Shown: positions 1 to 12,461, counted from the stretch's first letter. The stretch: 64,000 nucleotides of DNA from Aplidium turbinatum (GCA_918807975.1 OU964922.1:22246329-22310328); one strand, 5' to 3'. Notes: generated by a model not told the origin, from the sequence alone. Translations and numbers: made by a program.

Positions 1-256
1 CTCGTTATTTAATCAGTTAGCTAGTTTCTTTCAAGAGGCTGACATTTATTGCATTTGTTATAAATAATTTCAGATTCCTGATGATGGCTTTATTGGCTTA
101 AGTTAAGCCGAAAACGCTCGACTGTTAAAACTATTTGTAAATATTTTAAATATATTTTAGTAATGCTTAACCGTGTTGTGCCTTGCCTGTCTGTGGTACA
201 AAGAAGCGAACTCTCTCCCGAAACTACAGTATATGAACTTAAATGCGTAAATGTGT

Positions 257-350
257 CGGCTGCATTGCCAAGTGGTAAGAACCATGGAACGACACTCGAA
301 AGGGTGCCGGTTCGACACCGTTCAAGAGCATGCGGTTGTGTCTGGATACG
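257..350 (+). repeat. tRNA-derived SINE, family A, copy 1
   Basis: A tRNA-like head with an A-box-like GCCAAGTGGTAAGA and the B-box GGTTCGACACC, followed by TTCAAGAGCATGCGGTTGTG. The same sequence occurs in inverted orientation at 8089-8200 and, more diverged, at 25021-25120. It lies just upstream of the exon starting at 384, inside the preceding intron. Confidence 0.7.
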
Positions 351-383
351 ACAAACAAAACGTAAAGTACAATAATCTTACAG

Positions 384-3300
384 CTCAGTCTCAAATATTC
401 ATGAAGCTTGATCCGGGTCAACATGATATGAACAAACTTGACTCTTCCTTTGTGAGACCCTTCCGCTTCTCCGATACTTGGAAGGTAAAGATGTTCTATG
501 TGTCTGAGATACTTCGACTTTACAACAACACGCGATTTAACTCACCTACAGCTTTTAGCCTCATTTTTCTTCATATACTGTATTGTGCAACTCACAAAGA
601 AAGTTAATGGAAAAAATTTTTTCAGAGATACAATTTGATGTTTGTTTTTGCGTACTTTGATTTTGATCTATTAACCTTTGATCGTTTCTATATGAAAATT
701 TACGGCACGGTTCGTTGGTTGCGACTTTTTTCCGATGGCCGGTGTGGTCGACTAACTAGATTATTGGTGCTCCCTATCGACATTCAAATGTGATCACAGA
801 CAATGTATTATTGTATATAGCCATTGCCGTTTGGGGATTTTCTCCTGATTAACGTTATGACCCAGAATATAGAAATGGCAGTCAACTAAAAATGAGAAAC
901 TCAGACTTCAACTCACAGGCCAACAAAAAAGATAAAAAAATTTGTGTCTGCAATGTAAGATGTGATTTGGGGTAAATTGAGGCTGCTGATTTCAAAAATC
1001 ACATCACATTTTGCCCATCACATCAGGTTTTTGAGATTATTGCATGATTTTTTTTCATAATATTGGCTTTTTGGCCGAATTTTCTCTTAGTGTTTGAAAA
1101 TTTGTCATAATCATGGAAATGATTTTATTTTGTAACATTTGGAGATGTATGATGACACCATGACCATTGGAGTGACCGACTTATCTTCAGAAGGTACACT
1201 AGTCAGAAGGCCCCCTAGCTAGATGGTCCACTGGTCAAACAGGTCACCTAGACCAGTGGTTCCCAACTCATGGGTCGCGACCCAAAGTTGGGTCGCCTGA
1301 TAACTTTTTTGGGTCGCTTGTTTTTCAGGCATATTGTATCTTGGGCAAAAAAATTAACAATAAAAAAAATTTAAAACGTGATGAGATCGATCACAAAACT
1401 GGAAAATATAAACACAAGTCATGAAGCGTTTCATGTCGAAACATCGGAAAGCTTTGTAGCATGATCGTAGTCAGGGCCGGATTTAGCTGATGGGGGGCCC
1501 GGAGCACTTTTAGATCGGGGGGCCCCCATGCAAAAAAAACGTTTGCGCCTACGGCGCGAAAAACCATCTCTACGTCTACAGTAGCATCAGTTCAGTACTG
1601 CACAGCATTTTGCAGAAACTTTAAAGGCCAAAAGGAAAAAAATCACATTTTTCTCCACATAGGGGGGCCCTTCAAAAGTCGGGGGGCCCGGGGCAACTGC
1701 CCCCTCTGCCCCCCCCTAAATCCGGGCCTGATCGTAGTGCAAGAAGTTTTAACAATTTTCGCTTTTATTATTGTTATTATTATTATTAAATGTAAACCCA
1801 ACAAAAATTTCAGTCTCAAACATAAATTAACTTGACAAAGTTACGGGATCTATATTGTAACGTGCACTATGTCACGAACGCTATGTCGGACAAACTATGA
1901 CAAAGTTTTCCACACGTTGGACCACGCATAGTCTGGTGTGGTAAAACGCATCAAAGACAAAGCCCCAAGTGCTGTATGGACTTATTGCTTTCTCCACAGA
2001 GAGGCCTTGCTGCAAAAAAGCTGTCTCAAGAGCGGCACGAAGTGTTGAATGATGTGAAGTGTGTAAACTTCATCAAAACAAGTCCACTAAATCGGCATTT
2101 GTTTTTGTCTTTGTGGATTCTGATTATTATCAAGCATTGCTGTTGCACACAGAAGTGCGATAGTTGTCACGAGGTCGTGTCCTGAAGCGAGTTTGTAATT
2201 TGCGAGAGGAGATTCCTACCTTCCTGAGGCGACAGAACTTGTGAGATTAGCCGAGAAGTTTTTGCAAGAAGATTTCAAGGCAAACGTTGCTTACCTTGCC
2301 GATATATTTGACTCTCTGAATTCTCTAAATTTATCTATGCAGGCAATGGTTTTACGGTGATTGATCGCGACGCAAAAGTTTCTGCTTACCACAAAAAACT
2401 CATATTCTGGAAAAGTTATGTTACCAGAGATGAGTAGGCTACGATATATTTCCTCAACTAACGCAATATATCTGTGGGCCTGTGGCAATGAAGTTGATAT
2501 TAAGCAAACGATAATTAGACACCTGGAACAGTTTGTGCACTACTATGGATAATTTCTAACACTTAATAACCAAAGTGATTGGATAATTGATCCATTTGTT
2601 GGAAAAGATCTGCCTCAACTTTCCATCCATGTTGCAGAACAGTTTATGGACATAACGACAGAAGTAGCAAACCGTATTTCTTTTGCGTCCTTCAAAGACA
2701 AATACCCCAAAGATTCTGCAAACATCCACTTTTGGGCTTCCATGTACAAAGTGTATCTCACAGTTTCACAATTAGGGATTCAACATCAGATTTCATTTGC
2801 AACAACTTGGCTTTGTAAGATTGGATTTAGCGCCATGTGTGTATTGAAAACTGAACAGCGAAACCGGCTGGAAGTTAAAGCCGACATGCGGCTATGCCTA
2901 AGCAAAATAACGCCTCGATTTCAAAAACTCACTGACAGCAAGCCAGCACAGCTATCTCATTAGTGATTTGATAAACATATTATTTTCGGAAAAAGTTACT
3001 GCTTTTGTAGTGCTGTTTGTTTGCAACACAATCTTGTATGGCTTTTAAAATATTACGACAATTTGCTTGGGTCGCAAGATTTTACCGAACTGATTTTTTT
3101 TTTTAAATGGGTCGCCTTAAAAACGAGTTGGGAACCACTGACCTAGACCATCAGGCTAGTGTACCATCTGTCTATGGTAGACCATCCAACTTATGTACCT
3201 TCTGAGAACTATCCATAAACCACCCCTTACAGGAAGGGTTATACTCAGTTTCGCCTGAATGTTTAGTACGGTACCACTCTACTTTTTGATATTTTTCGTT

Positions 3301-6300
3301 TAGTGAAGAGTCCACCATAGCTACTGCTGAACATGGAGATTTAAGCTTATGAGAAACTTGTCTATAACTTATTTTTATTTTCATGTATTCGGATTTTTTC
3401 ATATTAGCAAGACGTTTATATTCTGTTTGTGGTGTGAATAAGTAGCAGGATGGCATCTTCAATGAGAAAGTGTGAAAATGACCCTGATGTTTTTTGTTAC
3501 ATATGTGGCACTAGTGGCAGTCATACTGTTCCTAACCAAAGGCAAACCATAACAAACTTTGTGAAACAAGCATATCTGGCATACTTTAAAGTTCGCCTGA
3601 GTGATCAGGATAAATCATGGGCTCCACAAGACGATAGATCAATAGAAATTCTAAATCCACTCACAACATTCACGACAATCATGCAAATTGCAAGCGAAAG
3701 TTTGACCCAGAGTAACGTTTCCCGAATGTGCATGTGAAATTTCCTTTTTTTCTGTAGAATTGAACGTATTTTTATGTGTCTATTATTCAATTTCTTCAAT
3801 TTTATTTTTCTTTGCTGGTGCAAACATATAGCGAATGACATTACAAACACACAACTGTAGCACCAACAAAAGGAAAAGATGGCAAAACCAAAAGATTTAA
3901 TAAAATATGCATTGGAGATTTGCACAGCCACCAAACCTACTTCTTAACATGAAAAACATAACAATGTACTCTTGTAAAAAAAAGGACGTTGAACGTTTAG
4001 TGTTAGTAGATAAACTTTGAAGAATTGGGTTCAAGTTACCAGACTCCAATAAAATCAAAAATTAAAAAAAAAACAGGTCTTGAAATACCTCAATGTTTTC
4101 ATTAATATTATGTTTGTATCTCTTGTGTAGACTTTAGACTTTATCATGATGAATTTAGACTTTATCGCAGACCTTGTTGACAAAAAAGGGTTCAAATTCC
4201 CTAAAACGCCATAGTCTACCAATGTAGATCAGGAGTCGATTTTACCAATTTTTACCAAAAACAGCATCAGATATGATAAAATCCTGATGTGATACAAAAA
4301 ATCTGATGTGATTTTTGAATTCAGCACCCAAAATATACCCTTGAATGGTATTTACTATGCTGACACAAAAAGTGTGTTGGCTTGTGATAATTCTTCTAAA
4401 AAGTATTAAATAAGAATATAATATGTGAAGTTTTCAGCAGATTTTCTGCGTGTTCATTACAACGGTCGTGTGCTTCCAACTAGTGGCTATGATTTACGAA
4501 TTTTTTTCCATTTTAATTTGTCCTGAAAACGTCTAATGTGATTTGTTAATGTGTGTAGCCTACATTAGTTACTGAAGTAATTATCATTATGTGAAATTTT
4601 AATCTGTCTGAAGTTTTTCCTGCTAGAAAAAGGCTACCCCAATACCCCATTCTTGTCTTCCAGGTTGACTCATCGAAAAAACATGACAGGAAAGTTGCAA
4701 TAAATGAAGTGGACATCAAGAAAATTCACAAACACCAACAAAAAAAGATTAAAAGCAGTAGATTCGGTGGAGAAGGCTCGAAATCGTTGGATGATAATGT
4801 AGGTTATGTGTATGCTGCATGTACTTTCGGATTCTGCGGTATAACTTTAAACCGTTATGAAGCTGCTGTCAAAAATGCTCGGTTGTACTGAGATTCTGTA
4901 AACTTCTGTTGTTGTCAGAAGCCAAAAAATGCCTTGCTTTACTCTAAAAACTGGTTGGAACTTTAAAAACAATGAGTATTGGGTGATCAATCGCGGGGCG
5001 TGCACAAGATTCGAATAACCACGGGAACTTGCGAGATGCACTATTGGTGTCCGAATACCTCAACAAGTCATGAAAATAAGGCACTGAAATGAAGATGCGA
5101 TTAAATCAGCAAGTCACATGCTGTAGAAACAACAGAAAGTTTCACGCAATTACACGGGAAATACATAGCAATTCGTGGCAAGCTAAGATTGATTCGTTTC
5201 TTGGCTTGTTAACTACGGAATGGCCCGTTTCGGTGAGTCCGATTCGGTGAGTCCGATCCCTATTCGGTGATTTTTTTCAATTTTTTTTTTAAATTATCGG
5301 GTACCGTAGCCTAATTATCATTGCCGTTTTAGGGTTGGGGGTTTGAGGTTAGGAACTCACCGAATCGGACTCACTGAATAGTAGCAGACCCTGTTAACTA
5401 TACTGCTCAAAACATTCAAATGTCACAGCTGTTTTGGAATATTTCGAACACTGATTCCGAAAATAACATTGATGACTTTGCATCAAAACTGAATTAGCAC
5501 ATCTTCGAAATTTTGACCTTTATCCTCTGTTGTACAGTGCTCTGACTTTCTGATCTGTGGTTCAACATTTATATCATGTGGACGCGAAGGCAATGAAGAC
5601 AGTGTCCCTATCCTACTACAATTATTTATTAATGCAGCCCGTGAGCCCGCCTAATATTATTATAAACCAGTATATATTGCTTCTTTTTACTTTAATAGTA
5701 AAAATGTTTTTGTTTTTAACGTCTACAGCTTCCTGCGAGTGCAATCAGACAAAGCATGAACGGCCCAATTCTTAAATATCAAACAAAACAGTTTGAATAA
5801 CTAATGTTGTTAAATTATCTTCAGCAGTTGGAACATGTCTTGGAGATTTTATAGATTTTTTAATGTGCAAACTTGTATTCTTTATTATATAGGATCAAGT
5901 GCATAAAAAATTTATTGTGTACAAAAACGCTGATTTCCCTGGTCGGTACGACTACAAGTGCCCTAAGAGCCGAGCTAACTGGGGCTGCAAGAGGTTTGTG
6001 CACACCGTGAAAGATGCCATGCAGGCATGCTTGAGTGACGCTAAATGCAAAGCTTTTGTGACAATGCCTCATCGACGAAAAGAAGGTTGGTCTTTTAAGT
6101 AAAAGTCTTCAGTTTGGCATCGTTTCAACGTCTTTAAACAATGACTTTAACACGTGTTGTATAGTGTTAGCCCTGATAACAAGAATCAGTTCTGTTTACA
6201 TTAATTCAACGTTTGTATACATTGATGGAAAAAAAACAGATTTGACTACTGAAAAGTTAAGCTTTCCATTGTTTGTGTCTAAGTCTAAACCGACAAGGAA

Positions 6301-9300
6301 ACAAAAGATATCGATATTTTAAGACAATATGGCGGTTGAAGCAGTGATAAATACAAATAGACGCTTGCTTGGTTGAAAGAAAGGGATGTATTTGAGATGA
6401 CGAGACAAGTTCCCAGAAGACTTGATTTGGAGGACAAGAGGAAGATTCAGGAGAAGACGAAGGTCTTGTTGGGATAAAGATGCGAAGGTGGTGGAATCGC
6501 GCGTGGAGGACACGCCATTTCGAATATTTTTCCAAATGAGGATGTTTACTTTCCCCCGTGGTTGAGAATAGAGTCCGAGGTTAACCCTGATATTTTTCCA
6601 CCATCACAATCTATTCTTATTCCTAGTGTGTTCACGCTTCTACATTTCCTGATGTCTGCTGAGGTCAAATGAAGTGTTCAAAAATAATGTAGCATGCTTG
6701 ACAACTTGGAGCAAATGAAACATCATCGCATCTTTTTAGAGCTTAAGCAATGAAGAAGCCACCACCACCATCTTTCACAACCACTTGTGTATTAGTTTGC
6801 TGTATCACGATACTGGGACGTTAATCTTATTTTCACAGGTTGGATACTGGTGGTACTGAAGTCAGACATGCATCGTCCAACTGACCACGCCGGCACCAAC
6901 GTATATATTCGTCAGAACACTGGCGGCGATAATGCGGTAACTATTGGTCCGCAAGCCACTGCTCGAGAGGTAACTTGCTTTTTGCACGGCCTGTAGAAAT
7001 TGTTCACAAAATGTGACTTAGCTAGCCGTAACTCTAAAGGCCGTGCTCCTTGATACCAGTACAATACCCAATACATGTGTGACGTGTTCTAAACGTCATT
7101 CAAGCTAACCTCGTCTATTTTTGTTTGCTATTGAAAATTGAGTGTTCACCTCTAGGCTTTGAACTTTTTTCCCTTCTTTGTCCATATCCTTGTTTACTTC
7201 CTTCCGTTTCTCCGCTGTGTACGACTTCGAGTGACAGTATCTTTGTAGATTTCTATGTTACACAAAACTACCAACCCTAGTGGCTGCCATCGTATCTACT
7301 TACTGTTTGTAGCATGCTAACTTGCCCTGCATTTGAGTGTAACTTTTATTGATGCGTAGTTCAAACATACAGCCGTGGTCAATGGGGTACGATTAGTAGC
7401 GTTTTACCGTGATGTCAAAAAGATTTATAGTTTGTGTAAACTGTTAATGCACTTTCAAATAGTTTAGTTTTCACTTTTCTTCACTACCCTGTTGTATGTA
7501 TAAACTTTATATAAATCAACTACATTGATATTGCCAAACGTGCTGCATTTTACTGACTGTGGCCTATTAGAAAGAAACTGGCCACCCTACTCTTGTTAGT
7601 GCCGAAGGCTTAGTATAATGGAAATCTTATTTTCTCATCCCCCGATGCTTGGATCAAGTATGGGACTCACCTTAGCTTATTAGGCTGCTACAAACTGTCT
7701 TATAAACAATTAACAGCATTCTTTATCTCAAAGCAGCAGCAAACTATTTTTTCCAAAGGTGCACGTGCAGACAAATTGCATAGACTCGATGGCGGTTATG
7801 CAAGTCCAACGGCGAATCATGAAAGAGCAGGTTTTGATGAAATCTTGTGGATGGAATGGTAGGTCAGAAGTTCGACTCTTGCTGGCAGTAGGGTGTCTTA
7901 TAACCATAGAAAACTCAAAACTACTCTGTGACTACACCAAATGGAGGCCGTTACGACTTTTGGTTGTAATAATTCACAGTCTACTGTTGTTTGTTTGTCG
8001 TATCCAGGCTTACACCTGGTGGTTGAAGATTAAGTAGACGGGAAGGCAAGGAAGCCAATCTTCGTGTCCAACTTCAGGCATGCCTTTAAGCGTCCTGCCA
8101 AAGACACAGCCGCATGCTCTTGAGCGGTGTCGAACCGGCACCCTTTCGATTGTTGTTCCAGCGCTCTTACCACTTGGCTATGCAGCTGCCAACTGTCTAC
8201 TGATTACCTGCAAAGAACTTGCACTACAGTTTTGTTTTCAGATTTTAGTTGCTAATATTTATTTGATGTATTTTGAAAACATTGTGTCGGTTTGTTTATT
8301 GTATCATACATCACAGTTCACTCGAAAGAAAATCAAACAACTCTTTGACATCCTCTACAATACTCATTCAGGTATGACGGATGCTGATTGGATGGATTTT
8401 GCAAAAGAGAGCACAGTGACCGACGCCCGTAAATTCAAACCAGCTTATGGCAGACTGGCAAAAGGGGGTCAGATAAACGTGGCTTTGAAAAGCAAGTCGC
8501 AACATTTTTCTGCATTTTTCCATGCCCAGCAGGGACCACGTGAACTGGATGTCTCACACTCTGCTGTGTATCAAATTGATAGGATGTTAGGGGTGAGAAG
8601 AGTTTTATTATTTTATTTTTTTAATTCGGTGGTTTAACTAGCTCAGGAGGAGTTGACAATTATTCCTAATGTTACGCGCATGCGCATATTATTGCCAGAT
8701 CCTTGTTAAACAAATTCGTCTTTTTTACACTGAATCAAGGACTGCTGATGTTAAATCAGTGTAAAACAGACGGATTGTACCAGCTGATATAATTTAATGT
8801 CATTAATTTGGTACGCTTGTGATCAGCGGACATCGGTTTGGTTAACTTTGGACATAAAATGAAATCTATACTTTTGATGCAGTATTGAGAGATAGATCTT
8901 GTAATTGCGGTGTGGGAAACCTATTTTCTGATAGTGGGATGTATAAATTTTGTCATATTAACCACGAGCCGCTAAATGTCATCACGAAATACAGCCTACT
9001 CAAATTAGGCCTATATGTCTACACAAAATGATTTTTTTTTTATTTGACAAATTTAGCTTAGGCTGCATTTAACTGCAGGTCGCTGCAGTAGATGAGGTTT
9101 CAGAAGGTTTCACCAAATCAGAAGGGTAACCAATTAAACATGTTAATTCCCAGTAAGATCTCAATCCCAGCAAAAACGCCGCCAACCAATAAGAAGCTAC
9201 ACTGTTCGTGACGTCATCAAGGTTCCAGAAAGAACAAAGAAAAGACGCAAAGATTGAGTGAATTTGTTTGTTTGTTTTTCATATCTTTATCCTGCATTGC

Positions 9301-12118
9301 GGGAAAGCGGACTTGAGCGCTATGCATCGGTGTACGCCTTCCGAGGTACACCTGACCCACGCTGCAGCCGACGGCAATGTCTGTTTCCGGTTGTCTACTC
9401 TACTTATGACTTAAATTTGGTACTACCCATTACTCGAAATCGATCACTGAATTAAGTCAACATTTCTTCGTCACGTCAGTGGAGTAGAAGGTTAGGGCGT
9501 TAATAGTCATTTCAGTGACGTAGGTTCGATTCCCAGCCCTGCCATAGCTCTTTTTTCGTCTGTAATGACCAAACATTAGTTCAAAGCAAGAATCAACTCT
9601 CTGGTTGAGTGCTAGAAAGGTCGCAATGCTGCAGTCAGCTGGTTCACAGAGAAAATTGTTCTGTGTTAAAAGTGTCTACTGGTCAAAATACCCCATCTGC
9701 TGCAGCGACTTACAGATTATACAAATACGCATACGGGATTGACTTCAAATGTGATACTTGCGCACACGTTTGTCTTAATTTAATAATTTTGTACGATTTT
9801 GTTTTCCAACGTACAACACCTCCACCATATCTTCTAATTCTTGTGAATTATTTTTTAAATCAAACAGCGCATAGATACTACGATTATTAATATACTGTAC
9901 AGCATCACAAGAGTGCTGGTAGAAATGACTCGAGATATTAAAAATATGAAACGTACTATTTCCTTTGCAATGCCTCACCTTCGGTTGCTGCAAATTTTGC
10001 GATCTTGCTACTATATCAGCAACCATGTAGAAATCATATTATTGCTTGGTTGTAAGTTTCCTCTGGTTTTGTTTAGGCAAAAACTATGGCTACTAGCCGG
10101 CAAATCAATCTCTTTTTACCTTGATCACAACGCAAAACACGACTAATTTGCTGACTAGTTTAGAAAGCTGACATGGTTAGCTTTCTCTTTCAAATTGCAC
10201 GATTCACTTTGCAGTTGTACAAAACAATCCCTGCAGTGGAGAGACGACTCACCTCATCCCAGCTGTCGCGCGCTGGATTTCCAACCGACGTCGGTGGGAA
10301 CCGATTTGATCACTTCCGGTCTCTCAAGCAGGCAGACGGATCATTGATTGGTGTGGTGATTCCAAAGGTGAACATTAGCAGTCGATGCTTTTCCTATTCT
10401 ACATATTAACTTTGTTTTTTTTTGGTCTGAAAAACCCACAGAGTCTAAAATCCCAACGTGACTTTTGTCTTCTGTGGTTCGTGCGAGCGATTTTTGAGAT
10501 TTTCTTCGAGGAAATCTCACCAGCAACGACGAATTTTTAGATTGAAGGTGAATCGTTTGTAGTTGCCTTGCACAAGATATCTGCTTGTGAGTAGGAAAAA
10601 ATGTGCAATCGGCTGGAAGGCACTGTAGGCTGCAAGGAAACAATAGCTGAAGCTTTCCAAATTACTTTCACCTTACGAAACTAATGCACAAAATTATTAA
10701 CATCAGTTCAAAGGCATGACCAAAATGGTTTGTTTTTTATGACTGAAATTGCCTCTTACATCAATAGGTTGCGTTTTTGTTGACATTACTTTAGTCTTTA
10801 TGTCATTTCATCTGATCATTTTTGTTTAAAGAACTTATAAAGAGTGGCTGTCGAAGCTTATTCCCTTTCAGTAAAATTTAGAAACCAAACTGGCATAAAA
10901 CTTTTGCTTTGAATGACGTTAACCCAACAATATCAATTTAAGTGAAAAGAAGCGTTCTTCCTGGCAGTCAGCGCTATGCCGAGCAACTCAACAGTTTAGC
11001 TGTCGAAAACTAATATCATTTTATCTCAAGAAAGCAAACATTTCATGTAACTTCAGGTGTTAGTAAAAGTGGTCACTGAACATCATATTTCCGTTCCTCC
11101 TTTGAGTGGAATAACTGGCGCGGTGACTCCGTTCAGCAGGAGGCAACTGGACGACTTGGAGTATCTGCTGCTGGGATTCTTAGCTGACATCCCCACTCCC
11201 AGCAGGGGTCACGAAAAGGTTCAAGGTGGGTTTGTGCGTTAATGTTGCGGGTTTGCTTTGCCGTGAACAGCAGTTATTTCAGAATTCGAACCAGTTTCAT
11301 AGAGGCAATGAAAACATGACACAGTTGTTTTGCTTCGTTTTTTTAATCAGCTTCGAATTTATTTCTGTCGTCCTACTGCATTGTGAAATTATTTTATTGA
11401 GTGTAAGCATAAACAAGTTGAAATAGCATGTTTGTTTTTATGTTTAGCTGCGTTGCACTTTACGATAGGTTTCTGCAGGTTACAGACGTAGTAATACTAC
11501 TTCATATTGTCAGCTTCTTTACCTTAACCCAGTGCGTTACAATCACATTTTTGAATAGCAAATAGGCACAAAGCGGCCTGTATTTGTTGGCAAGTTATCT
11601 TGCGTGTGCTTTTAAGAATAATATTGCTTTAAAATTGCAGTCGAAATGTTAAGTCAACCAATTTGATAAATTCTACATATAATTTAGCATAAAATTTTGC
11701 AGAAAAGTTTGCTAAAACCACATTTGTCATCTGCAGCATGATAGTTACCGTGTCATGTCTATCATTTCTTTCTATTTGTATAGTGCCACATGTAATTTTG
11801 AAACTGAATTAGCAGTTTTTACTGTTAGGTCAACTTCTTCACTTGAAAACTGAACAAGCTTTCCGTCCAAATTCGAACAATTACATCTCTTACCTCTACA
11901 ACTGCCAATTTCCTTCTGACGTCATCAAAATATTGCGTCATGTCTACTCTCACCGCTGCCGCTTAAGCTGGACCATGCGGACTGGGCTCACAGATAGCCA
12001 TTTGACTCATATCGGGAACATCTTCCAAGCGAATATGATCAGATTGTTGGACTTGGTTGATAATTGTGTTGCCCGGTTTGGTAGGCTTGCTGTGTTTTAT
12101 GACGAAAAGGTCAGGTAG
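384..12118 (+). CDS. Multi-exon gene of unknown function with N-terminal cysteine-rich (PAN/apple-like) module; 5' incomplete
   Basis: Exons read by eye: 384-484, 4664-4798, 5893-6085, 6839-6969, a probable one at 7759-7858, 8317-8592, 10215-10367, 11057-11225 and 11829-12118 (stop TAG). All have AG/GT borders. Phases agree at every join except around 7759-7858, whose phase-1 donor does not fit the phase-0 start at 8317, so a small exon is missing or that exon is wrong. About 480 residues are visible; the start and any signal peptide lie upstream. The second and third exons give a lysine/histidine-rich stretch. The next two give a compact module with four cysteines (YDYKCP, WGCKRF, MQACLSD, KCKAFV) ending in GWILVVLKSD, which looks extracellular. 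The C-terminal half has a line IDRMLGLYKTIPAVERRL that faintly recalls FAM20/GASK secretory-pathway kinases, but I see no catalytic motif. I do not recognise the family; coding is well supported, function is not. Confidence 0.75.
1472..1730. mobile_element. hAT-type MITE, 259 bp, nested inside the hAT element
   Basis: The ends CAGGGCCGGATTTAG and CTAAATCCGGGCCTG are perfect inverted repeats, flanked by the 8-bp duplication ATCGTAGT at 1464-1471 and 1731-1738. The subterminal regions carry G-rich and C-rich runs (GGGGGGCCC). There is no coding capacity. It is the third level of the nest. Confidence 0.93.
1955..2963 (+). pseudogene. Decayed hAT transposase (ZBED5/SCAND3-like)
   Basis: Three frames carry recognisable hAT transposase pieces in order: RGLAAKKLSQERHEVLNDVK and VNFIKTSPLNRHLF (1976-2100), then a piece with LADIFDSLNSLNLSMQ (about 2296-2345), then MDITTEVANRISFASFKDKY through ITPRFQKLTDSKPAQLSH (2646-2960). 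This is the transposase type that also gave rise to vertebrate ZBED5/SCAND3-like genes. The amino-terminal BED-finger region was not found. The frame changes at least twice, so no functional protein is expected. Confidence 0.75.
3450..3617 (+). pseudogene. Fragment of a transposon-associated cysteine-motif protein
   Basis: The frame starts with MASSMRKCENDPDVFCYICG and continues NFVKQAYLAYFKVRLSDQDK then SWAPQ. The pattern C-x(n)-DPxxFCYICG followed by F(V)KxxYxAYFxxxLxDQDKxWAP recurs as a short N-terminal domain in many invertebrate repeat-encoded proteins. Past residue 56 the frame runs into unrelated sequence. It sits inside the 913-4388 element and is probably a remnant of that element's own gene. 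Confidence 0.5.
5229..5382. repeat. Small foldback element with repeated CGGTGAGTCCGATT units
   Basis: The left arm has two tandem copies of TTCGGTGAGTCCGAT plus a partial third. The right arm carries the complement ACTCACCGAATCGGACTCAC. The spacer is about 85 bases. It lies in the intron 4799-5892 of the first gene. A non-autonomous inverted-repeat element is the simplest reading. Confidence 0.6.
6400..6536 (+). pseudogene. Possible Harbinger/PIF transposase N-terminal remnant
   Basis: An acidic run (EEDSGEDEG) is followed by KMRRWWNRAWRTRHFEYFSK and then a stop. Harbinger nucleases begin their conserved region with a similar basic, tryptophan-rich RRRWWVRPW line. Nothing further of the nuclease is visible. 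It lies in the intron 6086-6838. Weak evidence: one short motif. Confidence 0.25.
7759..7858 (+). CDS. Probable internal exon of the first gene, downstream join unresolved
   Basis: The acceptor TTTTTTCCAAAG precedes an open frame that starts in phase 0, matching the exon ending at 6969, and reads VHVQTNCIDSMAVMQVQRR onwards to a strong donor GTAGGT at 7859. It ends in phase 1, whereas the next clear exon (8317) begins in phase 0. Either a short exon lies between 7859 and 8316, where a SINE has also inserted, or this exon is alternative. Inference only. Confidence 0.45.
8089..8200 (-). repeat. tRNA-derived SINE, family A, copy 2
   Basis: On the minus strand this reads TAGCCAAGTGGTAAGAGCG (A box) then GGTTCGACACC (B box), about 60 bases apart in total span, then CGCTCAAGAGCATGCGGCTG. 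It is the best preserved of three copies. It sits in an intron of the first gene, between exons 7759-7858 and 8317-8592. Confidence 0.75.
9470..9547 (+). repeat. tRNA-like sequence, probably a SINE head
   Basis: GGTTAGGGCGTTAATAG and GGTTCGATTCCCAGCCCTGCC give a degenerate A box and a good B box at tRNA spacing, but the 5' strand of the acceptor stem does not pair with CCCTGCC. It lies in the intron between 8593 and 10214. More likely a SINE fragment or dead tRNA than a working tRNA gene. Confidence 0.35.
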
Positions 12119-12461
12119 GGTAGGAGCAATAATATTACAACGTTATTTATCTACTTATCGCTCGCACACTGTGTCTCTGATCTCAACGATTATTATACTT
12201 TTTTACTTTCTTTATTCAATGCCTCGCGCTTTGCAGTGATGTGATTATCTCGTACACGAAAGTTGCGCTTCGCATTTATTTCCTTTTTCCTGACCTAAAC
12301 TATTCGTAAACATCACAAAGTAGAGTAACGTTATAACTATTTTCATTGCATGCTGTATTATTATTTTAACGTCGAACCAACAAAAAATGTTCCTTTACAT
12401 TAGTATGCAATTGCCTTAAAACTCCATCCTCCTGTCGTAACGTTGGGTAGCTGGATCTAAT

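Larger units (their letters stand above)
1254..3140 (+). mobile_element. hAT transposon, 1887 bp, with intact terminal repeats and 8-bp target duplication
   Basis: The ends are CAGTGGTTCCCAACTC and GAGTTGGGAACCACTG, flanked by the exact 8-bp duplication ACCTAGAC at 1246-1253 and 3141-3148. Eight-base duplications and a CAGTGG start define the hAT superfamily. The inside holds a decayed transposase (about 1955-2963) and a second, smaller element at 1472-1730. Because the duplication is perfect, this insertion is clearly younger than the element it landed in (913-4388). Confidence 0.93.
913..4388. mobile_element. Old DNA transposon with CACARGCCAACA terminal inverted repeats (CACTA/Chapaev-like?), containing nested hATs
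   Basis: The left end CACAGGCCAACA (914 on) is mirrored by TGTTGGCTTGTG at 4375-4386. Inside each end lie about 80 more bases of imperfect inverted repeat, including TTTGTGTC, AAAAATCACATCA and ATCACATCAGG on the left and their complements at 4277-4370. No target duplication survives. Between the ends lie the hAT element at 1254-3140 and a cysteine-motif ORF fragment at 3450-3617. The CAC start suggests the CMC (CACTA/Mirage/Chapaev) group; this is inference. The element lies within the intron 485-4663 of the first gene. Confidence 0.55.

Noticed and set aside
60-125. A hammerhead-like order CTGATGA...GGCTTAAGTTAAGCC-GAAA near the left edge
   Set aside because: The core boxes are present, but no UH cleavage site or helix I pairing could be found; it may be a repeat end only.
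163-375. A 70-codon frame at the left edge
   Set aside because: Its second half is SINE family A translated, so it is not a gene.
3172-3462. A 96-codon minus-strand frame
   Set aside because: Lies inside the old transposon, overlaps the plus-strand cysteine-motif fragment, and shows no family features.
9470-9547. A functional tRNA gene
   Set aside because: The B box is good but the acceptor stem does not close and no anticodon arm could be drawn; kept only as a tRNA-like repeat.
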